Shown here: piece by piece, positions 9,746 to 18,107 of the stretch | How the letters are laid out: each line of letters begins with the position of its first letter | How positions within the stretch are numbered: the stretch's first letter is position 1 | Assembly: GCA_019358875.1 (NCBI GenBank) | Contig: JAHHIF010000036.1 | Location: 1-64,000, forward strand | DNA: 64,000 nt | Direction of reading: 5' to 3' | From: Symplocastrum torsivum CPER-KK1 | Lineage (GTDB): Bacteria; Cyanobacteriota; Cyanobacteriia; Cyanobacteriales; Coleofasciculaceae | Position numbers and translations under genes: made by a program | Notes under the pieces: generated by a model | Databases searched by the model: none | What the model saw: the letters and a program-made list of their open reading frames with translations, nothing else | Told to the model about the DNA's origin: nothing

Positions 9746-9937
9746 TGTTAAGCCCCTTCTGATTTGACCTAAGTATGCTTCAGCTAGCCATAACTAGGAG
9801 TTTAGACTGTTCAATCGGTTCAGAGGAAAAAAGCTCTGGATTACTACGCCTGTGTTTGAAGATCACTGATTAGTCACCACACTAATTGTTAAGCTGTGTT
9901 GCGCTTAGTTGTTAAGGTGTATTTCAACTTGAGCGGA

Positions 9938-9960
9938 TATCTAACGATGTTGGTTAGATA
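9938..9960. promoter_or_regulatory. Operator-like 8-bp inverted repeat upstream of chlP
   Basis: TATCTAAC (9938-9945) and GTTAGATA (9953-9960) are perfect inverted repeats with a 7-bp spacer, 57 bp before the chlP start codon. The arrangement and spacing resemble a binding site for a dimeric regulator near a promoter. No known cyanobacterial consensus that I recognise (NtcA, HLR1, Fur) fits it. A stem-loop in the 5' leader is the alternative. Confidence 0.45.
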
Positions 9961-10017
9961 ACCCGAAAGTCCGTGATACCATGCAGTCCGTAGCTCAAAG
10001 ATTGATTGGGAGAAAAC

Positions 10018-11241
10018 ATGCCAGCACTAAGGGTTGCTGTTGTTGGATCAGGCCCAGCAGGCTCTTCTGCCGCCGAGACTTTAGCAAAAGCCGGAATCGA
10101 AACGTTTTTGTTTGAGCGCAAGCTCGACAATGCTAAGCCTTGTGGCGGTGCAATTCCACTGTGTATGGTGAGTGAGTTTGACCTACCACCAGAAATCATT
10201 GACCGACGGGTGAGAAAGATGAAGATGATCTCACCATCGAATGTCGAAGTCGATATCAATATTGAAAAAGAACACGAATATATTGGGATGTGCCGCCGCG
10301 AGGTGCTTGATGGCTTCATGCGCGATCGCGCCGCCAAATTAGGGGCAAAGTTGATTAATGGCACAGTTCACAAACTTGATATTCCACTCAAAGATTCCGA
10401 TCCCTATACCCTCCACTACGCTGACCATTCAGACGGAAGTTTGGAAGGAACGCCAAAGACACTGAAAGTAGACCTTGTGATTGGTGCCGATGGCGCGAAT
10501 TCTCGTGTCGCTAAAGCGATTGATGCTGGGGATTATAATTATGCGATCGCCTTCCAAGAGCGGATTCGTCTGCCAGAAGACAAGATGGCGTACTACGAAG
10601 ACCTAGCTGAAATGTATGTCGGTAACGATGTCTCTACCGACTTCTACGCCTGGGTTTTCCCTAAATACGACCACGTTGCCGTTGGGACTGGCACGATGAA
10701 GGTCAACAAAGCTGACATCAAAAAACTGCAAGCGGGTATTCGCGCTCGTGCGGCCAAACGCCTAGCTGGTGGTGAAATTATTAAAGTTGAGGCTCACCCA
10801 ATTCCCGAACATCCCAGACCTCGCCGTGTTGTTGGTCGGGTTGCTCTCGTGGGAGATGCCGCTGGTACGGTTACGAAGTCTTCCGGTGAAGGCATCTACT
10901 TTGCCGCAAAATCCGCCCGGATGTGTGCGGAGACGATTGTTGAAACCTCCAATGGTGGGACTCGCATTCCTACAGAAGCCGACCTTAAGCTCTACCTGAA
11001 GCGTTGGGATAAGAAGTACGGCATCACCTACAAAGTCCTGGATATTCTACAAACTGTCTTCTATCGCTCCGATGCCACTCGTGAAGCATTTGTCGAGATG
11101 TGTGCCGACCGAGATGTCCAGCGACTAACCTTCGATAGCTACCTCTACAAAACGGTAGTCCCAGCTAATCCTCTCATCCAGATGAAGATTACCGCTAAGA
11201 CTATTGGTAGCTTGCTGCGAGGCAGTGCCCTTGCTCCCTAG
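10018..11241 (+). CDS. chlP: Geranylgeranyl reductase (geranylgeranyl diphosphate / chlorophyll side chain)
   Basis: ChlP reduces three double bonds of the geranylgeranyl group to phytyl, giving the tail of chlorophyll a and supplying phytyl diphosphate for tocopherol and phylloquinone. The 407-residue product has the N-terminal FAD-binding Rossmann motif VVGSGPAGSSAAE, the CGGAIP segment of the ChlP/BchP family, VIGADGANSRVAKAI, and the second flavin motif VALVGDAAGTVTKSSGEGIYFA. An in-frame TTG lies four codons earlier, but the ATG at 10018 is preceded by GGGAGAA at good spacing and gives the family's usual N terminus and length. It is monocistronic: an inverted repeat lies upstream and an intrinsic terminator downstream. 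Confidence 0.97.
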   Translation: MPALRVAVVGSGPAGSSAAETLAKAGIETFLFERKLDNAKPCGGAIPLCMVSEFDLPPEIIDRRVRKMKMISPSNVEVDINIEKEHEYIGMCRREVLDGFMRDRAAKLGAKLINGTVHKLDIPLKDSDPYTLHYADHSDGSLEGTPKTLKVDLVIGADGANSRVAKAIDAGDYNYAIAFQERIRLPEDKMAYYEDLAEMYVGNDVSTDFYAWVFPKYDHVAVGTGTMKVNKADIKKLQAGIRARAAKRLAGGEIIKVEAHPIPEHPRPRRVVGRVALVGDAAGTVTKSSGEGIYFAAKSARMCAETIVETSNGGTRIPTEADLKLYLKRWDKKYGITYKVLDILQTVFYRSDATREAFVEMCADRDVQRLTFDSYLYKTVVPANPLIQMKITAKTIGSLLRGSALAP

Positions 11242-11323
11242 CTGTAGTGAGGTTTGAGCTTTGGCAAATGCCAAAGCAGAGCGCTCTAGATTATCACGTC
11301 TTAATTGACTTGAACTTCTTATT

Positions 11324-11368
11324 AAGCCAGTGTTTCGAGGTCTTTACCTACCTAACACTGGCTTTTTT
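11324..11368 (+). terminator. Intrinsic terminator of chlP
   Basis: AAGCCAGTGTT (11324-11334) pairs perfectly with AACACTGGCTT (11354-11364), an 11-bp stem, and a run of six T follows to 11368. It lies about 80 bp after the chlP stop and before the convergent rpaA gene. Confidence 0.88.
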
Positions 11369-11501
11369 CATGTACTCACTGGACTTGTTTCGCCACCAGA
11401 GGTTTTCGGTATCGTGGCACTTAAGGTACTAAGGACAGTTGTTAGGGACGTTAGTGTGGTGAAGGTCTACCCCTAACTAAATTGATGACTATGTCCATGT
11501 C

Positions 11502-12245
11502 TTAGACCGTCACTGAGTCAACATCTGTCGTTTGCTGTTCACCATTAGGCAACTCTAAGCAGTAACCTGCTCCGTATACTGTCTTGATGTACCGAGGATG
11601 GCGTGGGTCAGGCTCTAGCTTGGTTCTCAGATGGCGGACATGAACCCGGATTGTTTCGATGTCGTCATCGGGATCGTAGCCCCACACTTCCTTGAGGATT
11701 TCGCTTGGAGAAACGGTTTGACCGTGGCGCTGGAGTAGGCAATGTAGTAGCTCAAACTCCAGATGCGTCAGTTTTACCGTCACATCAAACCAAATTGCTT
11801 CAAACCGTTCTGGCACGAGGGTCAAAGGCCCGTAGTTAAGAATTTCTGCGTGCTTCGCCGCTTGGGGAATCCGGTCTGTGCGTCGTAGTAAGGCTCGCAC
11901 CCGTGCCAGCATCTCTTCAAGCTCAAATGGCTTCGTCAGGTAATCATCGGCACCAGCGTTAAAGCCTTCCACCTTATCTTGGGTTTGACCCAAGGCTGTC
12001 AGCATCAGTACTGGAATGTCAGACGTGCGCTCATCCCGGCGGAGTCGTTGACAGACGGTAAAACCATCTACCTTGGGCAGCATTAAGTCAAGCATGATCA
12101 GGTCTGGCTGAAGTTGCAGGGCTAGCGCCTGACCCTTGATGCCATCTGCTGCTTGATTAACTTCGTAACCAGCCATCTCCAAATTGATGGAGACTAATTC
12201 TGAAATTGCAGGGTCGTCGTCGATGACGAGTATCCGGGGCATCAC
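11502..12245 (-). CDS. rpaA: Response regulator RpaA, OmpR family
   Basis: RpaA is the DNA-binding output regulator of the cyanobacterial clock; phosphorylated through SasA and CikA, it controls circadian genes and phycobilisome-photosystem coupling. This 247-residue protein has a receiver domain (acidic pocket VIDDDPAIS, Asp in LIMLDLMLPKVDG, Lys in YLTKPFELEEM) and an OmpR-type winged helix (about 130-235) with LTHLEFELLHCLL and VHVRHLRTKLEPDPRHPRYI. Wording such as QLQPDLIMLDLMLPKVDGF and EVWGYDPDDDIETIRVH matches RpaA rather than its paralogue RpaB as I remember those sequences. It is convergent with chlP and divergent from a hydrolase gene. Confidence 0.9.
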   Translation of the reverse strand: MMPRILVIDDDPAISELVSINLEMAGYEVNQAADGIKGQALALQLQPDLIMLDLMLPKVDGFTVCQRLRRDERTSDIPVLMLTALGQTQDKVEGFNAGADDYLTKPFELEEMLARVRALLRRTDRIPQAAKHAEILNYGPLTLVPERFEAIWFDVTVKLTHLEFELLHCLLQRHGQTVSPSEILKEVWGYDPDDDIETIRVHVRHLRTKLEPDPRHPRYIKTVYGAGYCLELPNGEQQTTDVDSVTV

Positions 12246-12508
12246 TTAAGAGGTTGATTTGAGGTGTGTTTGTTAACGTTCAATAAGAACTGGAAAGAAA
12301 AAGTCAGAATACTTCACCGATTATAATGGCTGATTCTAAATTATTTCTAAAGAATATGTAGGGATTCAAAATATTCTGAGGTACAAGCTAAGATTTGCAA
12401 GCCTTTTAGCCCGAAGCAAGCGAATTGATTCTTGTTTTCATCATTTCTTTAACCGCGAGTGACTACGAACAGTCAGTCATGTTTGTCCTCTAACTTTACT
12501 ATTCCTTT

Positions 12509-13576
12509 ATGACCCATCCTGTCTACACTCCCCCTTGGTGGCTTGCAAATGGTTTGTCAATGACTCTCTACACGTCTTTGCGGGGTAGTCGTGATTACAA
12601 AAAGTTCGCGATAGATCCGGAACCGACTTACCAAGAGAAAATCTTTACCGGGGCTTCTGGAGTGCCGATTTTTGGGATTGTTGCCATACCGGAGAACCCT
12701 AGAGCCACGATTATTGGCACCTATGGGATTACAGGTGATTTGGATAACCAGTGGTTTCTAAGGCTACTAGAGCGTAAGGCGTGTGCTAGAGGGTATGCGG
12801 TGGTTCTCTTCGACTGGCGTGCCCACGGCAAAACGGCTGATTTATCTCCAACGTTGACTTCTGATGGCTTATACGAGGGAGAAGATTTTGTCCGCATTGC
12901 GGCAGAGGCTAAGGCAATGGGTTGTCCAGCCCCTTTTTGGTTTACAGGGTTCTCTCTGGGGGGACAACTGGCATTATGGGGTGTTAAAGCGGCACAAACA
13001 ATTGCGACCTGGGGAGAGGATTTAGAGCTTCTTGAGTCAGAAATTGGTGGTGGTGCGGTGATTTGTCCGAGTTTGGATTCCAATCGATCGCTAAATTATT
13101 TAGTCAAAGACAGATGGGGCAGACGTTTGGAACAAGCGATCGCAAAACAACTCAAAAAACTAGCTTGGCGGATTTATGAGGCTCACCCTGGAAAAATAGA
13201 CCGAGACGCAATCGAACGAGCTAATAGTATTTGGGGTTTCGATCACGAACTGGTCATTGAGCGATTAGGCTTCTCATCGGTAGAAGAGTACTACGACGCT
13301 AGCAGTGGTCTGCATCTGTTACCTCAACTCAAAAAACCAACTCTAATCTTATATGCTGCCGACGATCCCTTGTTTGAGCCAACGATTGTCCCGGACTTGC
13401 AAGCTGCCTGTGCTAACAACCCAGCAATTGACTTGATGCTAACCGCTTACGGTGGTCATGTTGGTTATATCAGTAGCCAAGCTTGCCAGCGTCAGTTTAA
13501 AGACCCTGATTGCTGGTGGGCATGGAATCGGGTTTTGGAGTGGTGCGATCGGCAGATGATGATTGAGGGGAAGTAG
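12509..13576 (+). CDS. Alpha/beta hydrolase (YheT-like)
   Basis: This 355-residue protein has an alpha/beta-hydrolase fold. The nucleophile elbow is GFSLGGQLALWG (Ser about residue 151), the acid is probably in LYAADDPLFEP and the histidine in AYGGHVGYIS. The start PPWWLANGLSMTLYTSL resembles the opening of YheT-type esterases, where a similar segment precedes the fold. The function is probably a carboxylesterase of unknown substrate. It is divergent from rpaA with 263 bp between them and has no evident operon partner. Confidence 0.8.
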   Translation: MTHPVYTPPWWLANGLSMTLYTSLRGSRDYKKFAIDPEPTYQEKIFTGASGVPIFGIVAIPENPRATIIGTYGITGDLDNQWFLRLLERKACARGYAVVLFDWRAHGKTADLSPTLTSDGLYEGEDFVRIAAEAKAMGCPAPFWFTGFSLGGQLALWGVKAAQTIATWGEDLELLESEIGGGAVICPSLDSNRSLNYLVKDRWGRRLEQAIAKQLKKLAWRIYEAHPGKIDRDAIERANSIWGFDHELVIERLGFSSVEEYYDASSGLHLLPQLKKPTLILYAADDPLFEPTIVPDLQAACANNPAIDLMLTAYGGHVGYISSQACQRQFKDPDCWWAWNRVLEWCDRQMMIEGK

Positions 13577-13688
13577 GGAAGCAGGAGGAGAGGATTGGTA
13601 ATGTTTTACGCACGTCAACATAGGAATAGCGATCACTTTCGGGGTTCGCAGGTGCGATCGCACAGCCTTTGTCACTAAATATCACATA

Positions 13689-13734
13689 TTAGTCAACCTA
13701 ACTCCTAGCTGGGGTAATTTTATTGGTTGACTAA
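13689..13734. repeat. 10-bp inverted repeat at the 3' end of the PD-(D/E)XK-like gene
   Basis: TTAGTCAACC (13689-13698) and GGTTGACTAA (13725-13734) are perfect inverted repeats with a 26-bp loop. The right arm covers the last codons of the gene at 13720-14343. A long-looped 3' stem acting on that transcript is possible, but no T-run supports termination. Confidence 0.4.
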
Positions 13735-14343
13735 GTGACCAAGCCGCTTTAGCACTCTCAGAACGGTATACAAATCATCTCTGCTATCAAGAGCGAATAG
13801 ATACGACTGGGCATACTTCGGGGTGCCTTGTTTTGTAAGTTTCAGGAATCTAAATTCAATACCATTCGTGACAAATCCAAATGCAGGTCTTTCAGAATTA
13901 GGATTACCCAGCATATAAGTTAGCGCTTGCGGTATGCCCACTTCCAGAGAGTATTTTGCAGCTTTTGCCTCAATTACAAGTATCCAAAACTGAGGGGTAA
14001 AAACCAGGAGGTCAAGCCGTCCCTTTACAAGAGTTCCCTCATCATCGGACACAATTTCTACCTCTTTCTCAGCCGTAAGGTAAAAAGGCGCACGATAAAA
14101 ACCTGCCCATTTCAACAAGGGCGATAGCACTACGAGTTTGACGATGGGTTCGAGTATGGGATACCTAGATAGGTGGAGATAGTCTGCTTTTACCTCGTCT
14201 AGTGCTTGCTTTTCTGAATCCGTGAGTTCAGGTAAATCATCCTGCCACTCACTAAAGAACTGCTCATCATCACTGCGTTCTAAGCCAAATTTTTCGATTA
14301 AGTCGTTGAGATTTATATTTTGAGCTTGGATAGTTTGAACCAT
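13720..14343 (-). CDS. Predicted PD-(D/E)XK nuclease-like protein (HsdR N-terminal-like)
   Basis: This 207-residue protein resembles stand-alone proteins related to the N-terminal nuclease domain of type I restriction subunit R. A short acidic N terminus (residues 1-60) is followed by the core with GRLDLLVF and VIEAKAAKYS, which fits the D...ExK catalytic pattern of PD-(D/E)XK nucleases, and then by VGIPQALTYMLGN and FGFVTNGIEFRFL. No methylase, specificity or motor subunit is near, so it is not a complete restriction system. AAGGAGA lies 8 bp before the ATG and supports the start. Activity is inferred from the motif only. Confidence 0.68.
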   Translation of the reverse strand: MVQTIQAQNINLNDLIEKFGLERSDDEQFFSEWQDDLPELTDSEKQALDEVKADYLHLSRYPILEPIVKLVVLSPLLKWAGFYRAPFYLTAEKEVEIVSDDEGTLVKGRLDLLVFTPQFWILVIEAKAAKYSLEVGIPQALTYMLGNPNSERPAFGFVTNGIEFRFLKLTKQGTPKYAQSYLFALDSRDDLYTVLRVLKRLGHLVNQ

Positions 14344-14404
14344 GAATTTATCTCCTTGGCGAATACTTGAGCATTATGACAATACAGGGCGCTGACTTCT
14401 CTCC

Positions 14405-14445
14405 TTAGTAAGGGGGGCTAGGGGGGTGAAGATAAGCGATCGCAA
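14405..14445. repeat. G-rich intergenic repeat with HIP1 site
   Basis: A GGGGGGCTAGGGGGGTGAAG tract is followed by a HIP1 octamer GCGATCGC. Closely similar AGGGGGG-CT-GGGGGG units are common intergenic repeats of cyanobacteria; another G/C-rich relative lies at 41785-41870. Confidence 0.5.
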
Positions 14446-14617
14446 AAATATCGAGCATACAAATTGCACCAAGGCTTCACTTCATTCCTCTCTACCCGCA
14501 CCAACCCCAAACTTTGTAGCTTAAACGCTTGCATTGATTCCAAGGTATAGACATCTCGTTTAAGGATGATTGATGATGATGCTGTGCCCCTACAATTAAT
14601 CCCTAGGAACACTACTC

Positions 14618-15469
14618 ATGTCCACAGCCCCTAATCTCGTCTCCGAAAATAAATGCTTCGGTGGTACGGTTGGTTTTTATAGCCATGACTCCCAAACCTG
14701 TAAGGGTGAGATGCGATTTTCTATCTACCAACCGTCCCAAGCGAAATCGGAACGGATTCCAGTTCTCTATTTCCTTTCAGGTTTAACCTGTACAGAAGAG
14801 AACTTCATGGCGAAGGCAGGAGCGCAGCAGTTTGCAGCTAAGTATGGATTGATTATTGTTGCACCCGACACTAGCCCTCGTAACTCAGGCATTCCTGGTG
14901 AAGATGATGATTGGGATTTTGGGACAGGTGCTGGGTTCTACGTTGATGCAACTGTTGAACCTTGGGCAGGGCACTACCAGATGTACAGCTATGTTGTGCA
15001 GGAATTACCTGCTTTGATTGCTGAGCATTTCCCCGTAAAACCAGAGCGACAAGGCATCTTTGGGCATTCGATGGGAGGTCATGGAGCCTTGATTTGTGCT
15101 TTAAAAAACCCTGAAAAGTACAAATCCGTTTCCGCCTTGGCACCAATTGCGGCACCAATGCGTTGCCAGTGGGGTCAAAAAGCCTTCAGCAACTACCTCG
15201 GTTCTGACCAAGAAACATGGCGTGCTTACGATGCTAGCGAACTGGTGTTGACATCTAGCTTTAAGCGTCCAATTCTCATTGATCAAGGTACGGTTGACCC
15301 GTTTCTAGAAAAGCAGCAGTTGCTTCCTGAGCTATTTGAGCAAGCTTGTGAAAAGGCAGGTCAACCGCTAACCTTGCGCTTTCAGGAAGGTTATAACCAC
15401 AGTTACTACTTTATCGCTAGCTTTATTGAAGACCACATTAATCATCATGCGGCGGCTTTGTGTGAGTAA
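14618..15469 (+). CDS. S-formylglutathione hydrolase (esterase D family)
   Basis: The enzyme hydrolyses S-formylglutathione to formate and glutathione, the second step of glutathione-dependent formaldehyde detoxification. The length of 283 residues is usual for the family. Family motifs are YFLSGLTCTEENFMAKAGAQ near residue 50, PDTSPRNSGIPGEDDDWDFGTGAGFYVDAT with the bound-substrate loop, and the nucleophile elbow GHSMGGHGALICALKNP. The histidine of the triad is probably in the C-terminal GYNHSYYFIASFI and the acid in DQGTVDPFL. No formaldehyde dehydrogenase gene is adjacent. The ATG at 14618 is the natural start. Confidence 0.93.
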   Translation: MSTAPNLVSENKCFGGTVGFYSHDSQTCKGEMRFSIYQPSQAKSERIPVLYFLSGLTCTEENFMAKAGAQQFAAKYGLIIVAPDTSPRNSGIPGEDDDWDFGTGAGFYVDATVEPWAGHYQMYSYVVQELPALIAEHFPVKPERQGIFGHSMGGHGALICALKNPEKYKSVSALAPIAAPMRCQWGQKAFSNYLGSDQETWRAYDASELVLTSSFKRPILIDQGTVDPFLEKQQLLPELFEQACEKAGQPLTLRFQEGYNHSYYFIASFIEDHINHHAAALCE

Positions 15470-15562
15470 GCTTGCTAACGCTTGTTTGTCTCAAGTTGCG
15501 ATCGCTTTTTCCAGTTTTCTGGGAGTGGTGTATATCTCTCGGTCTAACTGAGCGATCGCATT

Positions 15563-15766
15563 TTACTCCGGGAAATCAGGAATAATCCACTGGGGTGGCT
15601 GCATCAGCTTCTTTCTTCGTGCTTCCTCAGCAATCTTCAACATAGTGTCTAGAGAAGTCTCATTGATGAACTTTGTTGCATCTGCGGCAAACTCCTTGTT
15701 TGGGCATTTATCACCTAAAATGCAGCCGTTGACGCAGGCTTCAGCACAGTTTACGGTAGATTCCAC
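15563..15766 (-). CDS. Small cysteine-motif protein, conserved hypothetical
   Basis: This 67-residue protein has four cysteines close to its N terminus in the spacing C-x3-C-x3-C-x5-C (residues 7-21), followed by a mostly helical, charged region (LDTMLKIAEEARRKKLM) and a proline-rich tail PPQWIIPDFPE. The cysteine cluster suggests metal or iron-sulfur binding or disulfides; nothing proves which. GGAGG lies a few bases upstream of the ATG on the minus strand and supports expression. It stands alone between the S-formylglutathione hydrolase and tenA regions. I do not recognise a named family. Confidence 0.75.
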   Translation of the reverse strand: MESTVNCAEACVNGCILGDKCPNKEFAADATKFINETSLDTMLKIAEEARRKKLMQPPQWIIPDFPE

Positions 15767-16096
15767 AGTAACCTCCTTGCTCTAATTCTCAGGATAATCA
15801 GAGAGCAGATTCTTCAATCGAGTTGGTAAAAGGCTTTTACCTAACTAAATTTTTCTTAATCCATGTTTATCTTCTCTTTATATAGCATTAAACGAATCAC
15901 TACGTCCAAAGCTTCGTCGTCTCATTAACTTGCACCCAAAAAGACACACTACTCGTCGATGACTCGTATCACTTAATCTATAACAAAGCATCACTAGCCC
16001 TCATCCCCTTTGATCACCTGTAACTAAAGAGAAATCACGACAATTGAAAATAGCCGTAGTTAGTAGTTATTCAGTGGCAATAAGGAGGTGTGTCGA
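15767..16096. other. Intergenic region upstream of the tenA unit
   Basis: About 330 bp with no convincing ORF or tRNA. I looked for a TPP riboswitch because tenA follows and found no matching conserved core. Its right end carries the strong Shine-Dalgarno AAGGAGGTG (16082-16090) of the following 52-codon ORF. Confidence 0.5.
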
Positions 16097-16255
16097 ATGC
16101 TAGAGAAGCTTGTGTTATCCATAATGGTTACGTTTTCTCTCTATCTATCTGTAGAATATAAATTTGGAACAGACCTAATTTCTTCAGTTATGCAACTGTT
16201 AGCATCTCCCAATCAAACAGGGAATTCAGTTGCGACAAGCCAATATGACGATTAG
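16097..16255 (+). CDS. Small hydrophobic 52-residue ORF overlapping tenA
   Basis: A 53-codon ORF starts at ATG 16097, 6 bp after a near-perfect Shine-Dalgarno AAGGAGGTG, and ends at TAG 16253-16255, 11 bp inside the tenA reading frame. Its first half (LVLSIMVTFSLYL) is hydrophobic and could be one membrane helix; the C-terminal part is polar. The tenA start itself has no good ribosome binding site, so this ORF may couple translation into tenA. I do not recognise the product; a leader peptide without its own function is the alternative. Confidence 0.55.
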   Translation: MLEKLVLSIMVTFSLYLSVEYKFGTDLISSVMQLLASPNQTGNSVATSQYDD

Positions 16256-16871
16256 CACAGATTTATGGCAGTTTAATCAAGACCTTGCACAAGCTTGTCT
16301 TGAAAACCCTTTTGTCCAAGGCATTGGTTCTGGTACCCTTGACCGTTCTAAATTTGCCTACTACGTTGGTCAAGATGCCTTTTTCCTGGAAGCATTTGCT
16401 CGTGCTTACAGTATTGCTGCTGCCAAAGCTCTCGATTGGGAAGGATTTAATACCTTTCATACGCTTGCTGGAGGGGTTCTCAAAGAACTGACACTCCATG
16501 AACGTTACGCTACAGAATGGGGAGTAGATTTGCGAAGCGTTGAACCCGCTATGGCAACACGCCGCTACACTGATTTTTTATTAGCAACAGCTTGGGGTAG
16601 TGACGTTGGGTTAATCACAGCCGCAATGACACCCTGTATGCGTCTGTATGCATTTTTAGGTCAAAAACTCGCTCAGGGTGGAATTCCAGAACATCAATAT
16701 GCTGACTGGATTCGCACTTATAACGATGAGGAGATTGAGAAATTAGCTCAACAGTTAGAAAGTTTGACTGACCAGTACGCCACCCTCACTACCTCGGTAA
16801 AATCGACGTATCGCTATGCGATGTTGTGTGAGCAAGACTTCTTTCAAGCTGCATGGGATGTTGAGTCCTGA
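16245..16871 (+). CDS. tenA: TenA/THI-4 family protein (thiaminase II-like)
   Basis: TenA-type enzymes hydrolyse aminopyrimidine degradation products of thiamin so that the pyrimidine can be salvaged. The 208-residue product shows the family course: ENPFVQGIGSGTLDRSKFAYYVGQDAFFLEAFARAY near the N terminus, the LHERYATEWGV region, and TPCMRLYAFLGQKLA with the cysteine position typical of TenA. The C-terminal YRYAMLCEQDFFQAAW is also typical. I chose ATG 16245 (MTISTDLWQFNQDL) over a TTG five codons upstream. The start overlaps the preceding 52-codon ORF by 11 bp. No other thiamin gene is adjacent. Activity on thiamin itself versus aminopyrimidine cannot be told. Confidence 0.88.
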   Translation: MTISTDLWQFNQDLAQACLENPFVQGIGSGTLDRSKFAYYVGQDAFFLEAFARAYSIAAAKALDWEGFNTFHTLAGGVLKELTLHERYATEWGVDLRSVEPAMATRRYTDFLLATAWGSDVGLITAAMTPCMRLYAFLGQKLAQGGIPEHQYADWIRTYNDEEIEKLAQQLESLTDQYATLTTSVKSTYRYAMLCEQDFFQAAWDVES

Positions 16872-17528
16872 CTAGTCAAATTCAACAGCGTACACTGCCA
16901 TTTATAGGAATAAGCTACGTGCATTCAAGTTGCATTTTGCTCTTGAACGGGGAACAGAGAAGGGGTAGGATTGAAAGGAAGACTTCCCTTAGTCCTCTAC
17001 TCTCAAGCGATAATTTCAATTGCTAATTGAAGGCTTATTAGCTTACAGGCATCGTCACAATTCTCTAAATTTTTGCCCATCCCTAACTTCTCTCGCCACA
17101 TTAGAGCGGTTTGTGTCATCATGGGCTGTTAAAGAGTTTGGAAGTATAGACTTGATAACAGAACAAGAGCTTTGCACTGGTAAATCCGTACATCTAGTTC
17201 TAACTATGACAGCACTTAGGCAAGCCACGTCGGGTTACAGCGTTATGGTCTCTTGAGTTCACGCTAACTAACTGTAAAACTATGAACTTATAACAAACTT
17301 AGAGCAAGTCAAGGCTATGTTAGCACTAGCCGTAGTTTAATCCTACAACACCTCAAACAGACTAGTGCAAGAAGGCAGGAGGCTCTTATGCAGAAGCAAT
17401 ATTGCTTGTACAGTAAGCCTTTTAGCCAATGTCCAACTGGATAGTTATTGCCGCCCCGCTGCACTAGAAGCCACCACCCTTGATATTGAACTAAGTTCGA
17501 GATGTCCTTGTGCCGCGCTCAAACTTTT
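16872..17528. other. Long intergenic region, no supported gene
   Basis: About 650 bp between tenA and the next hypothetical gene. Open frames at 17020-17256 and 17365-17568 lack ribosome binding sites and recognisable protein patterns. No tRNA, hairpin-plus-T terminator or repeat stands out. Confidence 0.5.
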
Positions 17529-18086
17529 ATGCCACCAAAAAAACAAAACCGTAAAAAACTTGACCTAACTCATCTTGCCGGACTCAGTACCCCTGTTACG
17601 CCTGAGCCGGACAAAGTGAATCAAGAGTTATCAGATAGTTCAGCCCAAGACTCTAGCGAAACGGCTGACGATGCCTCGAATCGCTTACTAGTCAAGAGCG
17701 AGAACATAGAACAGTCTGTACCTCAAGATAGCGAAGCTACGACAGAAGAGTCAGCAACTGCCAAGCCAGAAGTGGAGCCTTCTTCTCATGAAGACGTTGA
17801 GCTGAGTGACCGTCGCCAGGAGATTAAGAAGCCACAGCGATTGGAATACAAGTCCTCAAAGATGCTCTCTTGTGTCACCAACACGAACGGTGAGGTCTTC
17901 AAGCCCGGAGATAGGATTCTAGCAAAATCTCCTTGGGGAGCAAGAGTCCCTGTGGAGATTAAGACTGTTTACCAAGACAGCGAGGGTAACACTTGGGCGC
18001 ATTATCTTCCCAATGAGGAGCAATTGCCCTCTGGCTGGAGTTGGCTAGGAGGATGTACCCGCGCTACGCTCTTGCTGAAAGCTTGA
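17529..18086 (+). CDS. Hypothetical protein with disordered acidic N-terminal half
   Basis: This 185-residue protein begins MPPKKQNRKKLDLTHLAGL, then has about 85 residues rich in Ser, Glu, Asp and Ala that look disordered. A compact C-terminal domain (about 105-185) has VFKPGDRILAKSPWGARVPVEI and WAHYLPNEEQLPSGWSWLGGCTRATLL, a beta-rich, SH3-like look. It starts at ATG 17529 or at ATG 17502 nine codons earlier; the basic start at 17529 looks more natural, and neither has a clear ribosome site. It stands alone. I do not recognise a named family. Confidence 0.7.
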   Translation: MPPKKQNRKKLDLTHLAGLSTPVTPEPDKVNQELSDSSAQDSSETADDASNRLLVKSENIEQSVPQDSEATTEESATAKPEVEPSSHEDVELSDRRQEIKKPQRLEYKSSKMLSCVTNTNGEVFKPGDRILAKSPWGARVPVEIKTVYQDSEGNTWAHYLPNEEQLPSGWSWLGGCTRATLLLKA

Positions 18087-18107
18087 CTCAATTGTGAACT
18101 AGGGATT

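Noticed and set aside
15767..16096. TPP riboswitch upstream of tenA
   Set aside because: Looked for the conserved CUGAGA and ACCUGAU-like core; none present in workable order.
17020..17256. 78-codon ORF between tenA and the next gene
   Set aside because: No ribosome binding site and no protein pattern; composition like the surrounding non-coding DNA.
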